Program-made: the position numbers and the translations under genes | Notes under the pieces: generated by a model | Seen by the model: the letters and a program-made list of their open reading frames with translations, nothing else | Databases searched by the model: none | Told to the model about the DNA's origin: nothing | Origin: Bacteroidales bacterium | GTDB lineage: Bacteria; Bacteroidota; Bacteroidia; Bacteroidales; P3 | Reading direction: 5' to 3' | Assembly: GCA_017479705.1 (NCBI GenBank) | Contig: JAFVCA010000038.1 | Span: forward strand, 116,205 to 180,204 | DNA length: 64,000 nucleotides | Shown here: piece after piece, positions 51,214-60,890 of the stretch | Layout: every line of letters starts with the position of its first letter | Numbering within the stretch: position 1 is the stretch's first letter

Positions 51214-52815
51214 CTATTTGACGTAATGGTAATCCACAATGTCTATCCGGCGTGCATGGGCGGCCTCCATGCTGTAGACCGACTTCACACTTCGCGGATT
51301 GCGTAGGGGGTCCGAAGGTGCCACCACGTTAGTGTCCGCGGCTCCGTGGGCCACAGTCGTCAGCTTCAGCGCGCCGTTGTTCCAGAAAGGCAGCAGAGCC
51401 TGATTGTTCCACCTCAGCAGCTCGTTGCGGAAACTATCTATGCGCCGCTTTGACAGATTCACGTTATACAAGCTCTCGAACAGCGGGCTGGCAAACCCGT
51501 CAACCGTGATGCAGACCCTGCGTCCGGCCTTCAAATCGTCGTACAGCAGACCCAGAAACTCCTGCAAGTCGTTGTAGCCCTTCTTCAGCTCGTAGTCGAA
51601 AAAGATGTCCACCGCTCCCTGCACCGAGTCCCATTTGCGCCTGTCCACAGGGCTTGGCTGCGCCCCTTTATACTCGTCGCGCAGCTGGTAGTAGTGCCTG
51701 TAGGTAGAGCTGTAGTCCAGCCGCGTAGTCGTGTCAAGTGTGCACGGTGTCGGCTCGTCGTTATGGAAGTAGAGGGTCAGCGGCAGCAAGTCCAGCGCGC
51801 GCTGGCTCGGAGGCGTTTCAGGCTGCGGAGGCGGCACGTCCGACGGACGGTGCAACCTGCGCCAGCGGTACAGGTCGTTGCAGCAGTTGCTGTCCGTCTC
51901 GTAGAGCGACCCCGGCCGGTTGGACGACAGGAATCCGCACGCCACCACCACCTCGGTAGTGTCCTCGCGCTCCTGCACACAGCGGCAGCGGCAAGGCTGC
52001 ATGGTGAAAAAAAGGTCGTCGTAGGCGCTGTTCACCTCCTTGCCCAGCGTCCGCGGCAGCTGCCAGCTGTTGCGGAAGCCCTCTGAGCAATAGATATCGA
52101 AGCCGCCCTGTCCGCCAGCCCTGTTGCTGGAGAAGTACAGGCAGCCCTCCTCGTTGGCATAGAACGGGGTCACGTCGTCCCTCTCGCTGTTCACCGGCTG
52201 TCCCAGGTTGGTGCAATTGCCCGGCTTGCCCTCGCTGATAATTATTGTGTACCAAATGTCCATGCCGCCCACTCCGCCCGGACGGTCCGAGCTGAAGTAG
52301 AGGATGGTCTTCCCGTCGGGCAGGTAGCCCACGGCGGGATGTGTGCTTGTGTACCCCTCCAGGTTCACGTCGCCGCCCAGCTTCACCGCCTTGCGCCAAC
52401 GCTTGTTCACCCGCCGGGTGTAGTATATGTGGTACACACCGTCCTCACTGTGGGCTCCACGGGTGAAATACAGTATGTCGTTCTTCGCATCATACGCCAT
52501 ATGGCCGCAGTTCATGCTCACCGCGTTCAGGCCCCAGCGGTTCTCCGCCGGCTCGCCCAATGTGCCGTCCGCGGCCACGCGCGTCTCCATCACCCGTGTC
52601 AGCATCGGCGTGAAATCCACTAAATACAGGTGCGTCGCGCCCTCATTCATCATCGACGTGTAGAGCAGCACGCTGTCATCCACCAGCACTCCTCCCGTCT
52701 CGCTGCCCGTGGTGTTCACCCCTACCGGGATATGCGTCACCTCGTAGCGCGTCTGTCCGCAGAGGCTCAGTGCCAATGCCGTCGCTGCTGCCAAAAGAAC
52801 CATTCGTTTCATCAT
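51214..52815 (-). CDS. OmpA-family protein with WD40-like repeats (T9SS partner, PorE-like)
   Basis: The 533-residue periplasmic/outer-membrane protein begins with a signal peptide. A beta-propeller follows with PD40-like repeats (DILYFTRG, TILYFSSDRPGGVGG, CLYFSSNRAGGQGGFDIYC), then a CRCRC cysteine cluster near residue 275. A C-terminal OmpA-like peptidoglycan-binding domain has VDGFASPLFESLYNVNLSKRR. The porP/sprF-type gene adjoining it makes a T9SS accessory or gliding-motility role likely. The two are probably co-transcribed, with porP first. Confidence 0.85.
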   Translation of the reverse strand: MMKRMVLLAAATALALSLCGQTRYEVTHIPVGVNTTGSETGGVLVDDSVLLYTSMMNEGATHLYLVDFTPMLTRVMETRVAADGTLGEPAENRWGLNAVSMNCGHMAYDAKNDILYFTRGAHSEDGVYHIYYTRRVNKRWRKAVKLGGDVNLEGYTSTHPAVGYLPDGKTILYFSSDRPGGVGGMDIWYTIIISEGKPGNCTNLGQPVNSERDDVTPFYANEEGCLYFSSNRAGGQGGFDIYCSEGFRNSWQLPRTLGKEVNSAYDDLFFTMQPCRCRCVQEREDTTEVVVACGFLSSNRPGSLYETDSNCCNDLYRWRRLHRPSDVPPPQPETPPSQRALDLLPLTLYFHNDEPTPCTLDTTTRLDYSSTYRHYYQLRDEYKGAQPSPVDRRKWDSVQGAVDIFFDYELKKGYNDLQEFLGLLYDDLKAGRRVCITVDGFASPLFESLYNVNLSKRRIDSFRNELLRWNNQALLPFWNNGALKLTTVAHGAADTNVVAPSDPLRNPRSVKSVYSMEAAHARRIDIVDYHYVK

Positions 52816-52893
52816 ACTTGTCGTTTATTATCTACATCCCGGTTCTGTCCGGGCACACTATTTCGCCATCCACCTCTCGCCAACTCCTTGCCG

Positions 52894-53865
52894 CTAATAC
52901 TTGGGGCACTTCAAGGCCTTTGTCTTCTTGCGGTCCCGGGCCATGCGGTACACCAGCCCAACCTCGAAAGCCCCCACACCGCCACTGGCCACAGACAAGC
53001 CTGACACATTGGCATCATAGCAGAAAGTGAACAGAAAAGCATCATACTCCAACATCAGGTTGGCTATCAAAGCATCGGCATGTCTGTAGGCCACGCCGGC
53101 ACGCACGCTCACCTCTCGCGCTCCGCCCTCTTCCAAATACCATTTCACATCGGCGCCGTACACCAGTTCACGGTGCTTGCCCTGTGTCTGGGCCATCACC
53201 ACCGGCAGCAGTGACACACTGCGCCAGCAGCGATACTCCGCCCGCGCAAACAGGCTGTAGCGCCGCTCTAAGAAAGTCTCGTCAAGATGCAGGTACGATA
53301 TGTTCGGCCTGTTCAGATTGCGTACCGAGAAACCCACCTTGGCGTGCAAATCGGCCATCGGCTGCCAGTACCATGCCAATCCCACAGCCAACAACGGATA
53401 GTCCACCTTAGGCACATCGAAACGCTCCGAGCCGTCCTCCATCTCGGCACGCGAAGGGTCGTAGCCGCTCTGCGCCCATCCGCCCTCAACGCCGACGGAC
53501 AGCACACTGGTCCCCGCGCGGTTCATCGAGTGGTAATAGGCCAAGGAAAGATGGCCGGAAGTGGTGCCGTAGCTCAGCGTCCCGGCATCGTCGTTAAACA
53601 CCGTCGCACCCACACTCAAGCCGCTGCGCGTGCCTCCGCGCCAAAGAGCCGCTTCGCCCGTCACAGCCACCGTCTGGTACGGTATGCTCACCGATGCCCA
53701 CTGGTTCCTGTACACCACGCCGAAACGCCCCGATCCCTGGTAGAAACCCGCGTAGGCAGGATTCAGCAGCACCGGGTCGGCATCCACTTGCGAAAAGTGT
53801 ATGTCCTGCCCGGCGCACATCCATGCGCCCATCAGCGCTCCCACAATGACCATAAGACGTTTCAT
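52894..53865 (-). CDS. PorP/SprF-family T9SS membrane protein
   Basis: The 323-residue protein has a signal peptide (cut after MCAG) and starts its mature part QDIHFSQVDADPVLLNPAYAG, the signature of PorP/SprF. It continues with barrel strands (GVVYRNQWASVSIPYQTVAV) and VGFSVRNLNRP. PorP anchors the T9SS ring or supports surface secretion and adhesin export. It is adjacent to the OmpA-like gene in the usual order. Confidence 0.92.
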   Translation of the reverse strand: MKRLMVIVGALMGAWMCAGQDIHFSQVDADPVLLNPAYAGFYQGSGRFGVVYRNQWASVSIPYQTVAVTGEAALWRGGTRSGLSVGATVFNDDAGTLSYGTTSGHLSLAYYHSMNRAGTSVLSVGVEGGWAQSGYDPSRAEMEDGSERFDVPKVDYPLLAVGLAWYWQPMADLHAKVGFSVRNLNRPNISYLHLDETFLERRYSLFARAEYRCWRSVSLLPVVMAQTQGKHRELVYGADVKWYLEEGGAREVSVRAGVAYRHADALIANLMLEYDAFLFTFCYDANVSGLSVASGGVGAFEVGLVYRMARDRKKTKALKCPKY

Positions 53866-53913
53866 CTCGTTTCTTTATCTAAAAAGCCTGTCACGGCTCT
53901 CAATGTTTCTTTC

Positions 53914-54933
53914 TCACTCGTCTGCCCTTGCGTATGGCGGCAGTGCTATGTCGGCAAAGTCGCCTTTCAAGTATTTGAAGTAGCCCGCAATGCCCACCAT
54001 GGCGGCATTGTCCGTGCAGAACTGGAACTTGGGGATAAACACCCGGAGGTGTCTGCGCCGGCCCAGACGTTCCACTTCGCTGCGCAGCAGACTATTGGCC
54101 GACACACCGCCGGCAATGGCCACCTGCTTCACGCCCGTGTCCTTCACAGCACGCTCCAGCTTCTTCACCAAGAAACCCACAATGCACTGCTGTATCGAGG
54201 CGCAAAGGTCGGCTTTGTGTTCCTCAATAAACGAGGGATTCTCCGCCAAGCGGTCGCGCAGGAAGTAGAGGAACGAGGTCTTGATGCCGCTGAAACTGTA
54301 GTCATATCCCTCAATGTGGGGCGTGGCAAAGTGGAAAGCATCGGCGTTGCCCTCCTTGGCCAGACGGTCTATTATCGGGCCGCCGGGATAGCCCAAGTCC
54401 ATGATTTTCGCGGCCTTGTCTATGGCTTCGCCCGCAGCGTCGTCAATGGTCTGCCCCAGCACCTCCATCTCAAAATGGCTGCGCAGCAGCAGTATCTGCG
54501 TGTGCCCGCCGCTGACCAGCAGACAGATGAACGGGAACTGCGGCACCACGCTCTCGTCCGTCTCCTTGATGAAGTGGGACAGGACATGCGCCTGCAAGTG
54601 GTTCACCTCAATCAGCGGAATGCCCAACGACTGGGCAAAGCCCTTGGCAAACGACACCCCCACCATCAGCGACCCGAGCAGCCCCGGCCCGCGGGTGAAG
54701 GCAACCGCCTTGATGTCGCGGCGGTCCACACCTGCATTCACGATGGCCGCATCCACCACCGGCACTATATTCTGCTGGTGGGCACGCGATGCCAGCTCCG
54801 GCACCACGCCCCCGTATTGCTCATGCACCTTCTGCGAGGCGATGACGTTGCTCAATATGCGGTCGCCGCGCAGTATGGCGGCTGACGTATCGTCGCACGA
54901 CGACTCGATGGACAGTATCAGAGGTTTCTCCAT
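53914..54933 (-). CDS. tsaD: tRNA N6-adenosine threonylcarbamoyltransferase
   Basis: TsaD transfers threonylcarbamoyl to A37 of ANN-decoding tRNAs. The 339-residue protein starts MEKPLILSIESSCDDTSAAIL and has the metal-binding NHLQAHVLSHF near residue 110, VSGGHTQIL near 135, and the C-terminal AIAGGVSANSLLR. The open frame extends 103 codons upstream without family sequence, so 54933 is the start. It has its own promoter about 55 bases upstream. Confidence 0.97.
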   Translation of the reverse strand: MEKPLILSIESSCDDTSAAILRGDRILSNVIASQKVHEQYGGVVPELASRAHQQNIVPVVDAAIVNAGVDRRDIKAVAFTRGPGLLGSLMVGVSFAKGFAQSLGIPLIEVNHLQAHVLSHFIKETDESVVPQFPFICLLVSGGHTQILLLRSHFEMEVLGQTIDDAAGEAIDKAAKIMDLGYPGGPIIDRLAKEGNADAFHFATPHIEGYDYSFSGIKTSFLYFLRDRLAENPSFIEEHKADLCASIQQCIVGFLVKKLERAVKDTGVKQVAIAGGVSANSLLRSEVERLGRRRHLRVFIPKFQFCTDNAAMVGIAGYFKYLKGDFADIALPPYARADE

Positions 54934-54987
54934 TACGGTAATCCTTTTGTGCTTTTTCGGCAGTAGTTCGTTGTAGTTAATAGAATG

Positions 54988-54995
54988 CAAAAATA
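54988..54995 (-). promoter_or_regulatory. -7 promoter box for tsaD (TATTTTTG)
   Basis: On the minus strand TATTTTTG is an exact TAnnTTTG box, placed 55 bases upstream of the tsaD ATG. Confidence 0.55.
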
Positions 54996-55466
54996 CAAAG
55001 AAAATCTCAATTATTATAAAAAAATTTTGAGGAATTCCAATCCATGAAGAAATACAGGCCTCTCCACCCGCGCCGGAAGGGCTCCGCATGGCTGCCGCCG
55101 CCTTGCAGCAGCAGCCCCACTCGCCCGCCACGGAATTTTTATGCCGCCGTCCTTCCCTCGCTCTTTTCCGTCCATCTCCCCAACATATATCCATCACTTC
55201 TCCTTTCTTCATTGGGCAAACGGAACCCTCTGCATCCCCCAAAAACAGGCTAACGAGTGGACATACCCCTTGGTTAGAGCCTCCTTAGCCCCGACCCTGA
55301 AGAAGCGAAGGGAGCGGTTGCCAACCGTCGGCGCACTCCGAGGTTGAATCTATACTATACAAAGTTTAAAAATCGGGGCAATAAATACCAAATTCTGCCG
55401 TTATATAAAAATAATCTTGCACAGACGGGGAGGCGGAGCAGTCCCGCCGTCCGAAAGAAAGAAACA
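54996..55466. other. Intergenic stretch between tsaD and tamB-like gene
   Basis: About 470 bases hold no credible gene. GC-rich parts include GGCGG/CCGCC pairs (55431-55447) and a CGGTTG-C-CAACCG hairpin near 55315, and a CCCGACCC-like stretch resembling the 56-bp repeat near 55290. No strong promoter box for the downstream gene is visible. Confidence 0.45.
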
Positions 55467-58400
55467 ATGAGCAAAGTGAACAAATATGCCGTGCGACGCA
55501 TAATAACGAGCCTTTTCGTGGGGCTCTATGTCTTGATTGCGTTGCTCAACAGCACGGTTGTACAGTCGTACATCGGTGCCGCTGTGGGCAGTTATTTCTC
55601 CAAAGAGTGGGGCGGGAAGGTGCGCATCGGCGCACTTCACGCCAGCCCCATCAGCCACGTGATTCTGGATGGGATAGAGCTCATATCGCCCACCAACGAC
55701 ACCATCTTTGTGGGCGACCGCATCACTTGCCGTTTCAAGCGCTTCCCTTTCCACAGCTCGGGGCTTTCGTTCCGGTCGGTGGAGCTGTGGAACGGGCGCT
55801 ACCACTTCCACTCTTTCCACACCGAGGACGGTCATTCGGCCATCAACCTGAACTACATCATCAATTATTTCGCCCAACGGGCGACACCGTCTGACGACGA
55901 GCCCGCCGGGCCTTTTGTTGTGGAGGTGGGCGAGCTGAGGCTGCACAACATTGACTACATACAGGACCTGCCCGAACCGGCGGACAGGAAGCAATACCCT
56001 CACGGCGTGGTCATTGCCCACATGCGCTACTGGGACATCAGCGGCGTGATCCGCAACGTGCGCGTTGACGGCGACCATGTGAACGCCCGCATCGTATCCC
56101 TGACCACCACTGAGGAGTCAGGGCTGCACATCGAAGACCTTTCCATGGATGCCGAGGTGAGTTCGCACGGCATCTATGCCACCAATATGGACCTCCAGAC
56201 AGCCGACAGCCGTGTGTTTATGGACGCACGGTTGGAATACAACGGCTGGGAGGAGATGAGCGACTACTGCAACACAGTGGTGCACGACGTGGTGCTGAAA
56301 GAGGGCACCGAGGTCAGCATGCGCGATGCCGCCTGGTGGGCTCCTGTGTTGTGGGGTGCCGAGGTCAGCGCACGGCCTCAGGGACATGTCTACGGCACCA
56401 TCGCCAACATGACTGCCGAGGGCATGGTTGTCCAATTCGGCGAGGGCAGCACGCTGCTGTTCGACGGACACATTGCCGGGCTGCCCGACATTGAGAAGAC
56501 CACCCTCCACGCCATCCTGCACCGGCTGCACACCAACTATGACGACTTGGCAGAGGTACGTTTGCCGGACAGTGTCCCCCTGCCGCTGCCTGAAGCCTTG
56601 CGCCAAATGGGAGCCATAGACCTCAGCGCCGAAGCCTCCGGCGGCATGGCTGACATAGAGGCCTGGCTGAATATGAACAGCTCGGTGGGGGATCTGGAGG
56701 CCCATGCCCACATGATGCACGACACGCTGAAAAACGGCTACACCTATTGGGGCGATGTGGACTCCCGCATGCTGGGTATCCGCTCCCTGCTGCCCAACGA
56801 GTGGGTTGGACGCACAGGCTTGCACCTCTCCTTCCAAGGTACCGGCTTCGACCCCGAGACGATGAACCTTGCCGTGGACGGACGGCTATACAACACCCTG
56901 CTGCGGGGCAAGACGCTGGAACGAACCTCCTTCTCGGCCGATATGTCGGCCGGGGTCGTCAACGTCGACGCTCAGCTGCACGACACACTCATCAACCTCG
57001 ATCTCTCGGCTTTGGCCGACCTCAAGGCCCACGACTACACGGCCGACCTGCTCCTCTCCAATGCCCAACTGACGGCCCTGCACCTGATAAAGAGCGACTC
57101 GGCAGTGCGCCTCTCCACACGCTTGCGCGCCAATCTAACTGGCGACGACGTAGAGTTGATGGCCGGCACCCTGACCATGGACAACACCCACCTGCAGATA
57201 GGTACCCGCCACATGGACTTGAACCACCTTGCCCTGCAAGCAGAGTCCCGCGCAGACGGCTACATAGCCCTCAGCGATGCGGCAGTCAAGCCCAACAAAC
57301 AACTGAGCACATGGAAACGGCTGTCGGTGGGATGCGACTGGGCTGAGGCCACCGTCGAAGGACGCTTTGCCTACAGTCACCTGCCCCTCATGGCAGAGAA
57401 TTTCTGCCAACGTTTTCTGCCCACCTACTATAACCCCTACCCGAAAACCGACGGCAGCACAGACGACACGTACCAATACCTGGCCGACGACAACCTGAAC
57501 ATAGAGCTGCTGTGGACCGACTATGAAGGGACTTTTGCCGACTGGATGCCAAGCATCATGATTGCCGAAGGCTCCCACCTGAGGGGCAACTACAACTATG
57601 GCGAGGCGCTGAAGCTTGTCTTCCAAAGTGATTCGCTCCGCATGGGCGGCATCTCCCTGCACGACGTGGGCTTAGACGCCGGCACCGTGGGCGAGAGCTA
57701 CCGTCTGCGCCTACAGGCCGCCGACGCCAAAGCCGGCTCCATGGCACTGCTGACCAACCCTGCCATCACTGCGGGGATGGCGGGCAGCCTCTCCACCCTT
57801 GCCCTCACCTGGGGCAATAGGGCTGAGCAGCCGCCCCAAAACAGCGGCGACCTCGAACTGCTGCTTACCAGCTCGGAAACAGGCAACAGAATCATGGTCA
57901 CCAAGCCCTATTTCTACGTCATGGGGCAGCAGTGGATAGTGGTGTGTCCCAACGGCGTGCAACTCAACCGCGAACACATCAAAGTCGACAACCTGAAGGT
58001 CTACGGAATGGACGAGTCCGTGCGAATCGACGCCGACATTGCCGGCAGCGCACACTCGGCTGCAAGCCCCGCAGAGGACTATGTACAGGCCAGCTTTGAA
58101 GACTTCTCTGTCAACAAGCTCTGCGCGTTGCTCTTAGCCGGAAGCCCCATGCAGGTTCAAGGCTCGTTGGACGGCAACTGCCGCGTGCAAGGGCTCAGCA
58201 GCAATCCGCTCATCAACGCCAACCTGAAGATTGACGACTTTGCGCTCAACGACTTGCCATTAGGCGACCTCTCCATCGTCACACACCAACAGCCCGACGA
58301 CCCCCGCGTGTACGTCGACCTTGTGGCCGACGCCAAAGGATACCAACCCCTGTCGGTGAACGGGTTCCTCAATCCCACCGGCAAGGAGACGGCACTCCAG

Positions 58401-59984
58401 TTTGACCTCACCGCCGACCGGCTGCCCCTCTCGGCGGCACGCCCATTGCTTGCCTCCGTGGCCGACCAGGTAGAAGGCACCCTCGGCGGGTACGCCTCAC
58501 TGCGTGGCACCACCGGCAGACTGCGCATTGACGGCAGGCTCGGCATCAGCCAAGGGCTCATCAAACTGCAACCCACCGGCGTGGCATACAGGATTAACGA
58601 CTCCGTCAGAATAGACAACAATACGCTCAACCTGCACAACTTCATCCTCCGCGACCCGGAGAACAACACAGCCTATGTCAACGGAACCATGACGCTTATC
58701 CCCCATCCTACCCTCGCCATGCGGATGCATACAGACCGCATCATGGTGCTCAATAAAGCCGCTGACGGAGAGACCTTCCACGGCAAACTGATGGCCTCTG
58801 CCGACGCCGACATCAATGGTCCCGCAGATGCCCTGCAGGTGGCCGTACAGGCCACGGCACTCAACGGCAGCGACCTGTACGTCCCCATCAGCAACAGGAA
58901 AGTGGTCAGCGAAAACGAATATGTCGTCTTCATCTCCCCCGCAGCACCCACACGGCGCCAACGCACACCCATACGCCCCGCCAACACCAGCCGCATTGAT
59001 CTTCAAGCCAACGTCTCCGTCACTCCGGGAGTCACCGTACACCTGCCCATGGATTTCGAACAGCTCACCGCCAACGTCACCGCTGTGGGGCGTGGAGACA
59101 TCCAGGTAGTGCTACGCAACGGCAAGGAACCCAACATCCTTGGCGACTATGAGTTCACCTCAGGCAACTTCTCCATCTCCTTGTTGCAACTCATTAACAA
59201 GACCTTCGCCATTCAAGACGGCAGCACCCTCAACTTCCCCGGCAATATCAACGACGCCCGCTTCAACGTCAACGCCGTCTACTCGCAGCGCGTCAATCTT
59301 GCCACCCTGATGGGCAGCAGCACTGCCACCTCCACCTCCGACAGCTACGTGCAAGTGGAGGACGTCATAACCCTTTCCGGCACACTACAAGACCCCTCCA
59401 TCCGCTTTGACATACAACTGCCCAACGCCGAACAGAGCGTCCACGACCAAGTCTTCACCTACATAGACAAAAACAATGAGCGCGACATGCTCAACCAATC
59501 CATCTCACTGCTGCTGCTCGGACGCTTCACCCCCACCGGCACTGCTGAAGGCGAGGCCAACCCGTTCAGCGACGGCAGCAGCCTCAACCTCCTCACCTCT
59601 TCGGCCAGCAGTCTTGTCTCCAGCATGGTCAAAGTTGTCGACGTCAACTTCAAATACCAAGCCGGCACCACCTCCGGCACAGGCAAGTTTGATGTCGGTA
59701 TAAGCAAACAATGGAACAAATTCTACTTTGAATCCACCTTTGGCTATGGCAATACCACCAACGAGATAGAAAGCACCACGCCCAATGTCCTTGTGGGCGA
59801 CTTTGAGGCTGGCTACCGTTTCAACCCCTACTTCAACCTCTATGGGTTCCACCGCTCCAACACCAGTTTCTATACCCGCACCGAGATGCCTTACAAACAA
59901 GGCATCGGCATCAAACTGACCAAAGATTTCGACAACATCTACGACCTCTTCCCATGGCTGCGTCGCCGACGGGTAATCTACTAA
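55467..59984 (+). CDS. TamB-like translocation/assembly protein (DUF490)
   Basis: The 1505-residue protein has an N-terminal membrane anchor (RRIITSLFVGLYVLIALLN). A very long beta-rich repeat region spans the middle. The C-terminal TamB domain (DUF490) contains MNLGS-like strands and NVSVTPGVTVHLPMDF, ISLLQLINKTFAIQDGSTLNF and INLATL-like segments. TamB-like proteins form a bridge that moves lipids or helps insert outer-membrane proteins. The ATG 55467 is chosen over an upstream in-frame start that lacks a charged n-region. A LytTR gene follows by 30 bases. Confidence 0.9.
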   Translation: MSKVNKYAVRRIITSLFVGLYVLIALLNSTVVQSYIGAAVGSYFSKEWGGKVRIGALHASPISHVILDGIELISPTNDTIFVGDRITCRFKRFPFHSSGLSFRSVELWNGRYHFHSFHTEDGHSAINLNYIINYFAQRATPSDDEPAGPFVVEVGELRLHNIDYIQDLPEPADRKQYPHGVVIAHMRYWDISGVIRNVRVDGDHVNARIVSLTTTEESGLHIEDLSMDAEVSSHGIYATNMDLQTADSRVFMDARLEYNGWEEMSDYCNTVVHDVVLKEGTEVSMRDAAWWAPVLWGAEVSARPQGHVYGTIANMTAEGMVVQFGEGSTLLFDGHIAGLPDIEKTTLHAILHRLHTNYDDLAEVRLPDSVPLPLPEALRQMGAIDLSAEASGGMADIEAWLNMNSSVGDLEAHAHMMHDTLKNGYTYWGDVDSRMLGIRSLLPNEWVGRTGLHLSFQGTGFDPETMNLAVDGRLYNTLLRGKTLERTSFSADMSAGVVNVDAQLHDTLINLDLSALADLKAHDYTADLLLSNAQLTALHLIKSDSAVRLSTRLRANLTGDDVELMAGTLTMDNTHLQIGTRHMDLNHLALQAESRADGYIALSDAAVKPNKQLSTWKRLSVGCDWAEATVEGRFAYSHLPLMAENFCQRFLPTYYNPYPKTDGSTDDTYQYLADDNLNIELLWTDYEGTFADWMPSIMIAEGSHLRGNYNYGEALKLVFQSDSLRMGGISLHDVGLDAGTVGESYRLRLQAADAKAGSMALLTNPAITAGMAGSLSTLALTWGNRAEQPPQNSGDLELLLTSSETGNRIMVTKPYFYVMGQQWIVVCPNGVQLNREHIKVDNLKVYGMDESVRIDADIAGSAHSAASPAEDYVQASFEDFSVNKLCALLLAGSPMQVQGSLDGNCRVQGLSSNPLINANLKIDDFALNDLPLGDLSIVTHQQPDDPRVYVDLVADAKGYQPLSVNGFLNPTGKETALQFDLTADRLPLSAARPLLASVADQVEGTLGGYASLRGTTGRLRIDGRLGISQGLIKLQPTGVAYRINDSVRIDNNTLNLHNFILRDPENNTAYVNGTMTLIPHPTLAMRMHTDRIMVLNKAADGETFHGKLMASADADINGPADALQVAVQATALNGSDLYVPISNRKVVSENEYVVFISPAAPTRRQRTPIRPANTSRIDLQANVSVTPGVTVHLPMDFEQLTANVTAVGRGDIQVVLRNGKEPNILGDYEFTSGNFSISLLQLINKTFAIQDGSTLNFPGNINDARFNVNAVYSQRVNLATLMGSSTATSTSDSYVQVEDVITLSGTLQDPSIRFDIQLPNAEQSVHDQVFTYIDKNNERDMLNQSISLLLLGRFTPTGTAEGEANPFSDGSSLNLLTSSASSLVSSMVKVVDVNFKYQAGTTSGTGKFDVGISKQWNKFYFESTFGYGNTTNEIESTTPNVLVGDFEAGYRFNPYFNLYGFHRSNTSFYTRTEMPYKQGIGIKLTKDFDNIYDLFPWLRRRRVIY

Positions 59985-60014
59985 AACAATATACAATCTT
60001 GAAATCCCCAACGC

Positions 60015-60863
60015 ATGCAAATATCCGAACAATACTACAGCATTAAGAACAACATACTCTTCTCCATAGCAGTGCCGCTGTTCATCATGATGTTCATCGT
60101 CATCTACCAGCCCCTCTTCTACGGCGAGGCCAACACCCTACAGCATGGTTGGCAGCAGCACGTCAGCTTCTGTCTGCCCGTTGTCTGCGCCATCGTGCTT
60201 GGTGTACTGGCATTGAGCCGCACACTTCTCTGCGTGGCGTGGGTACGCCACACCCTCACTCGGCGCGAATGGATGCTGTGGCAAGTGTGCGAATGGGTTG
60301 TCGGGAGCCTTTTTGTCGACCTCTTCCTCTCCCTTTTCCTCCATCTCGGCTTCTTTGCCATTCTGCCGCAGCTGCTCGTCACCGGTTTTTCACTCGTCGT
60401 CATTCCATACGTCTGCTACTGGTTGGCCATCGAACTGATAGACCGCGACGGAAGGCTCCGCCAGTCAGAGACACTTGTCGACGAACTGCGCCGCGGAGTG
60501 GAACGCAACGAGAGCGGTATGGTCCGTTTTGCTGACGACAAGGGGAACGTCAAACTCGTGGTGGGTGCCGACCGGGTCATCTCCCTCGAATCCGCCGGCA
60601 ACTACGTCACCATCTGCTATGACGACGACGGCAAACTGGTCCGCTACAGCCTCCGCAACACCCTTAAAGCCATGGAAAACCTTGCAGGCACCAGCGGGCT
60701 TGTGCGGTGCCACCGTTCTTTTTTCGTAAACCTCAGCCACGTACGCACCCTACGCCGTACCCCCCAAGGCATCTTTGCCGAAATCGGACATGCGGGTGTC
60801 GACGACATCCCCGTCTCCAAATCCTACGCCTCCGACCTCATACGCCTCTTCGGCAACCTCTAA
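60015..60863 (+). CDS. Membrane-anchored LytTR transcription regulator
   Basis: The 282-residue protein has four membrane segments in the first 140 residues (NILFSIAVPLFIMMFIVIY, VVCAIVLGVLALSRTLL and two more). The C-terminal LytTR domain has ISLESAGNYVTICYDDD and LVRCHRSFFVNLSHVRTL. It is the same architecture as the LytTR gene at 40404, so they are paralogues. It lies between the TamB-like gene and a phosphodiester glycosidase gene and may regulate envelope genes; target unknown. Confidence 0.92.
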   Translation: MQISEQYYSIKNNILFSIAVPLFIMMFIVIYQPLFYGEANTLQHGWQQHVSFCLPVVCAIVLGVLALSRTLLCVAWVRHTLTRREWMLWQVCEWVVGSLFVDLFLSLFLHLGFFAILPQLLVTGFSLVVIPYVCYWLAIELIDRDGRLRQSETLVDELRRGVERNESGMVRFADDKGNVKLVVGADRVISLESAGNYVTICYDDDGKLVRYSLRNTLKAMENLAGTSGLVRCHRSFFVNLSHVRTLRRTPQGIFAEIGHAGVDDIPVSKSYASDLIRLFGNL

Positions 60864-60890
60864 ATCCCACAAATCAAACACTCTTTTCAA

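Noticed and set aside
54934-55242. N-terminal extension of TsaD
   Set aside because: The extra residues have no TsaD-like sequence and include low-complexity cysteine/alanine stretches; the MEKPLILSIESS start fits the family.
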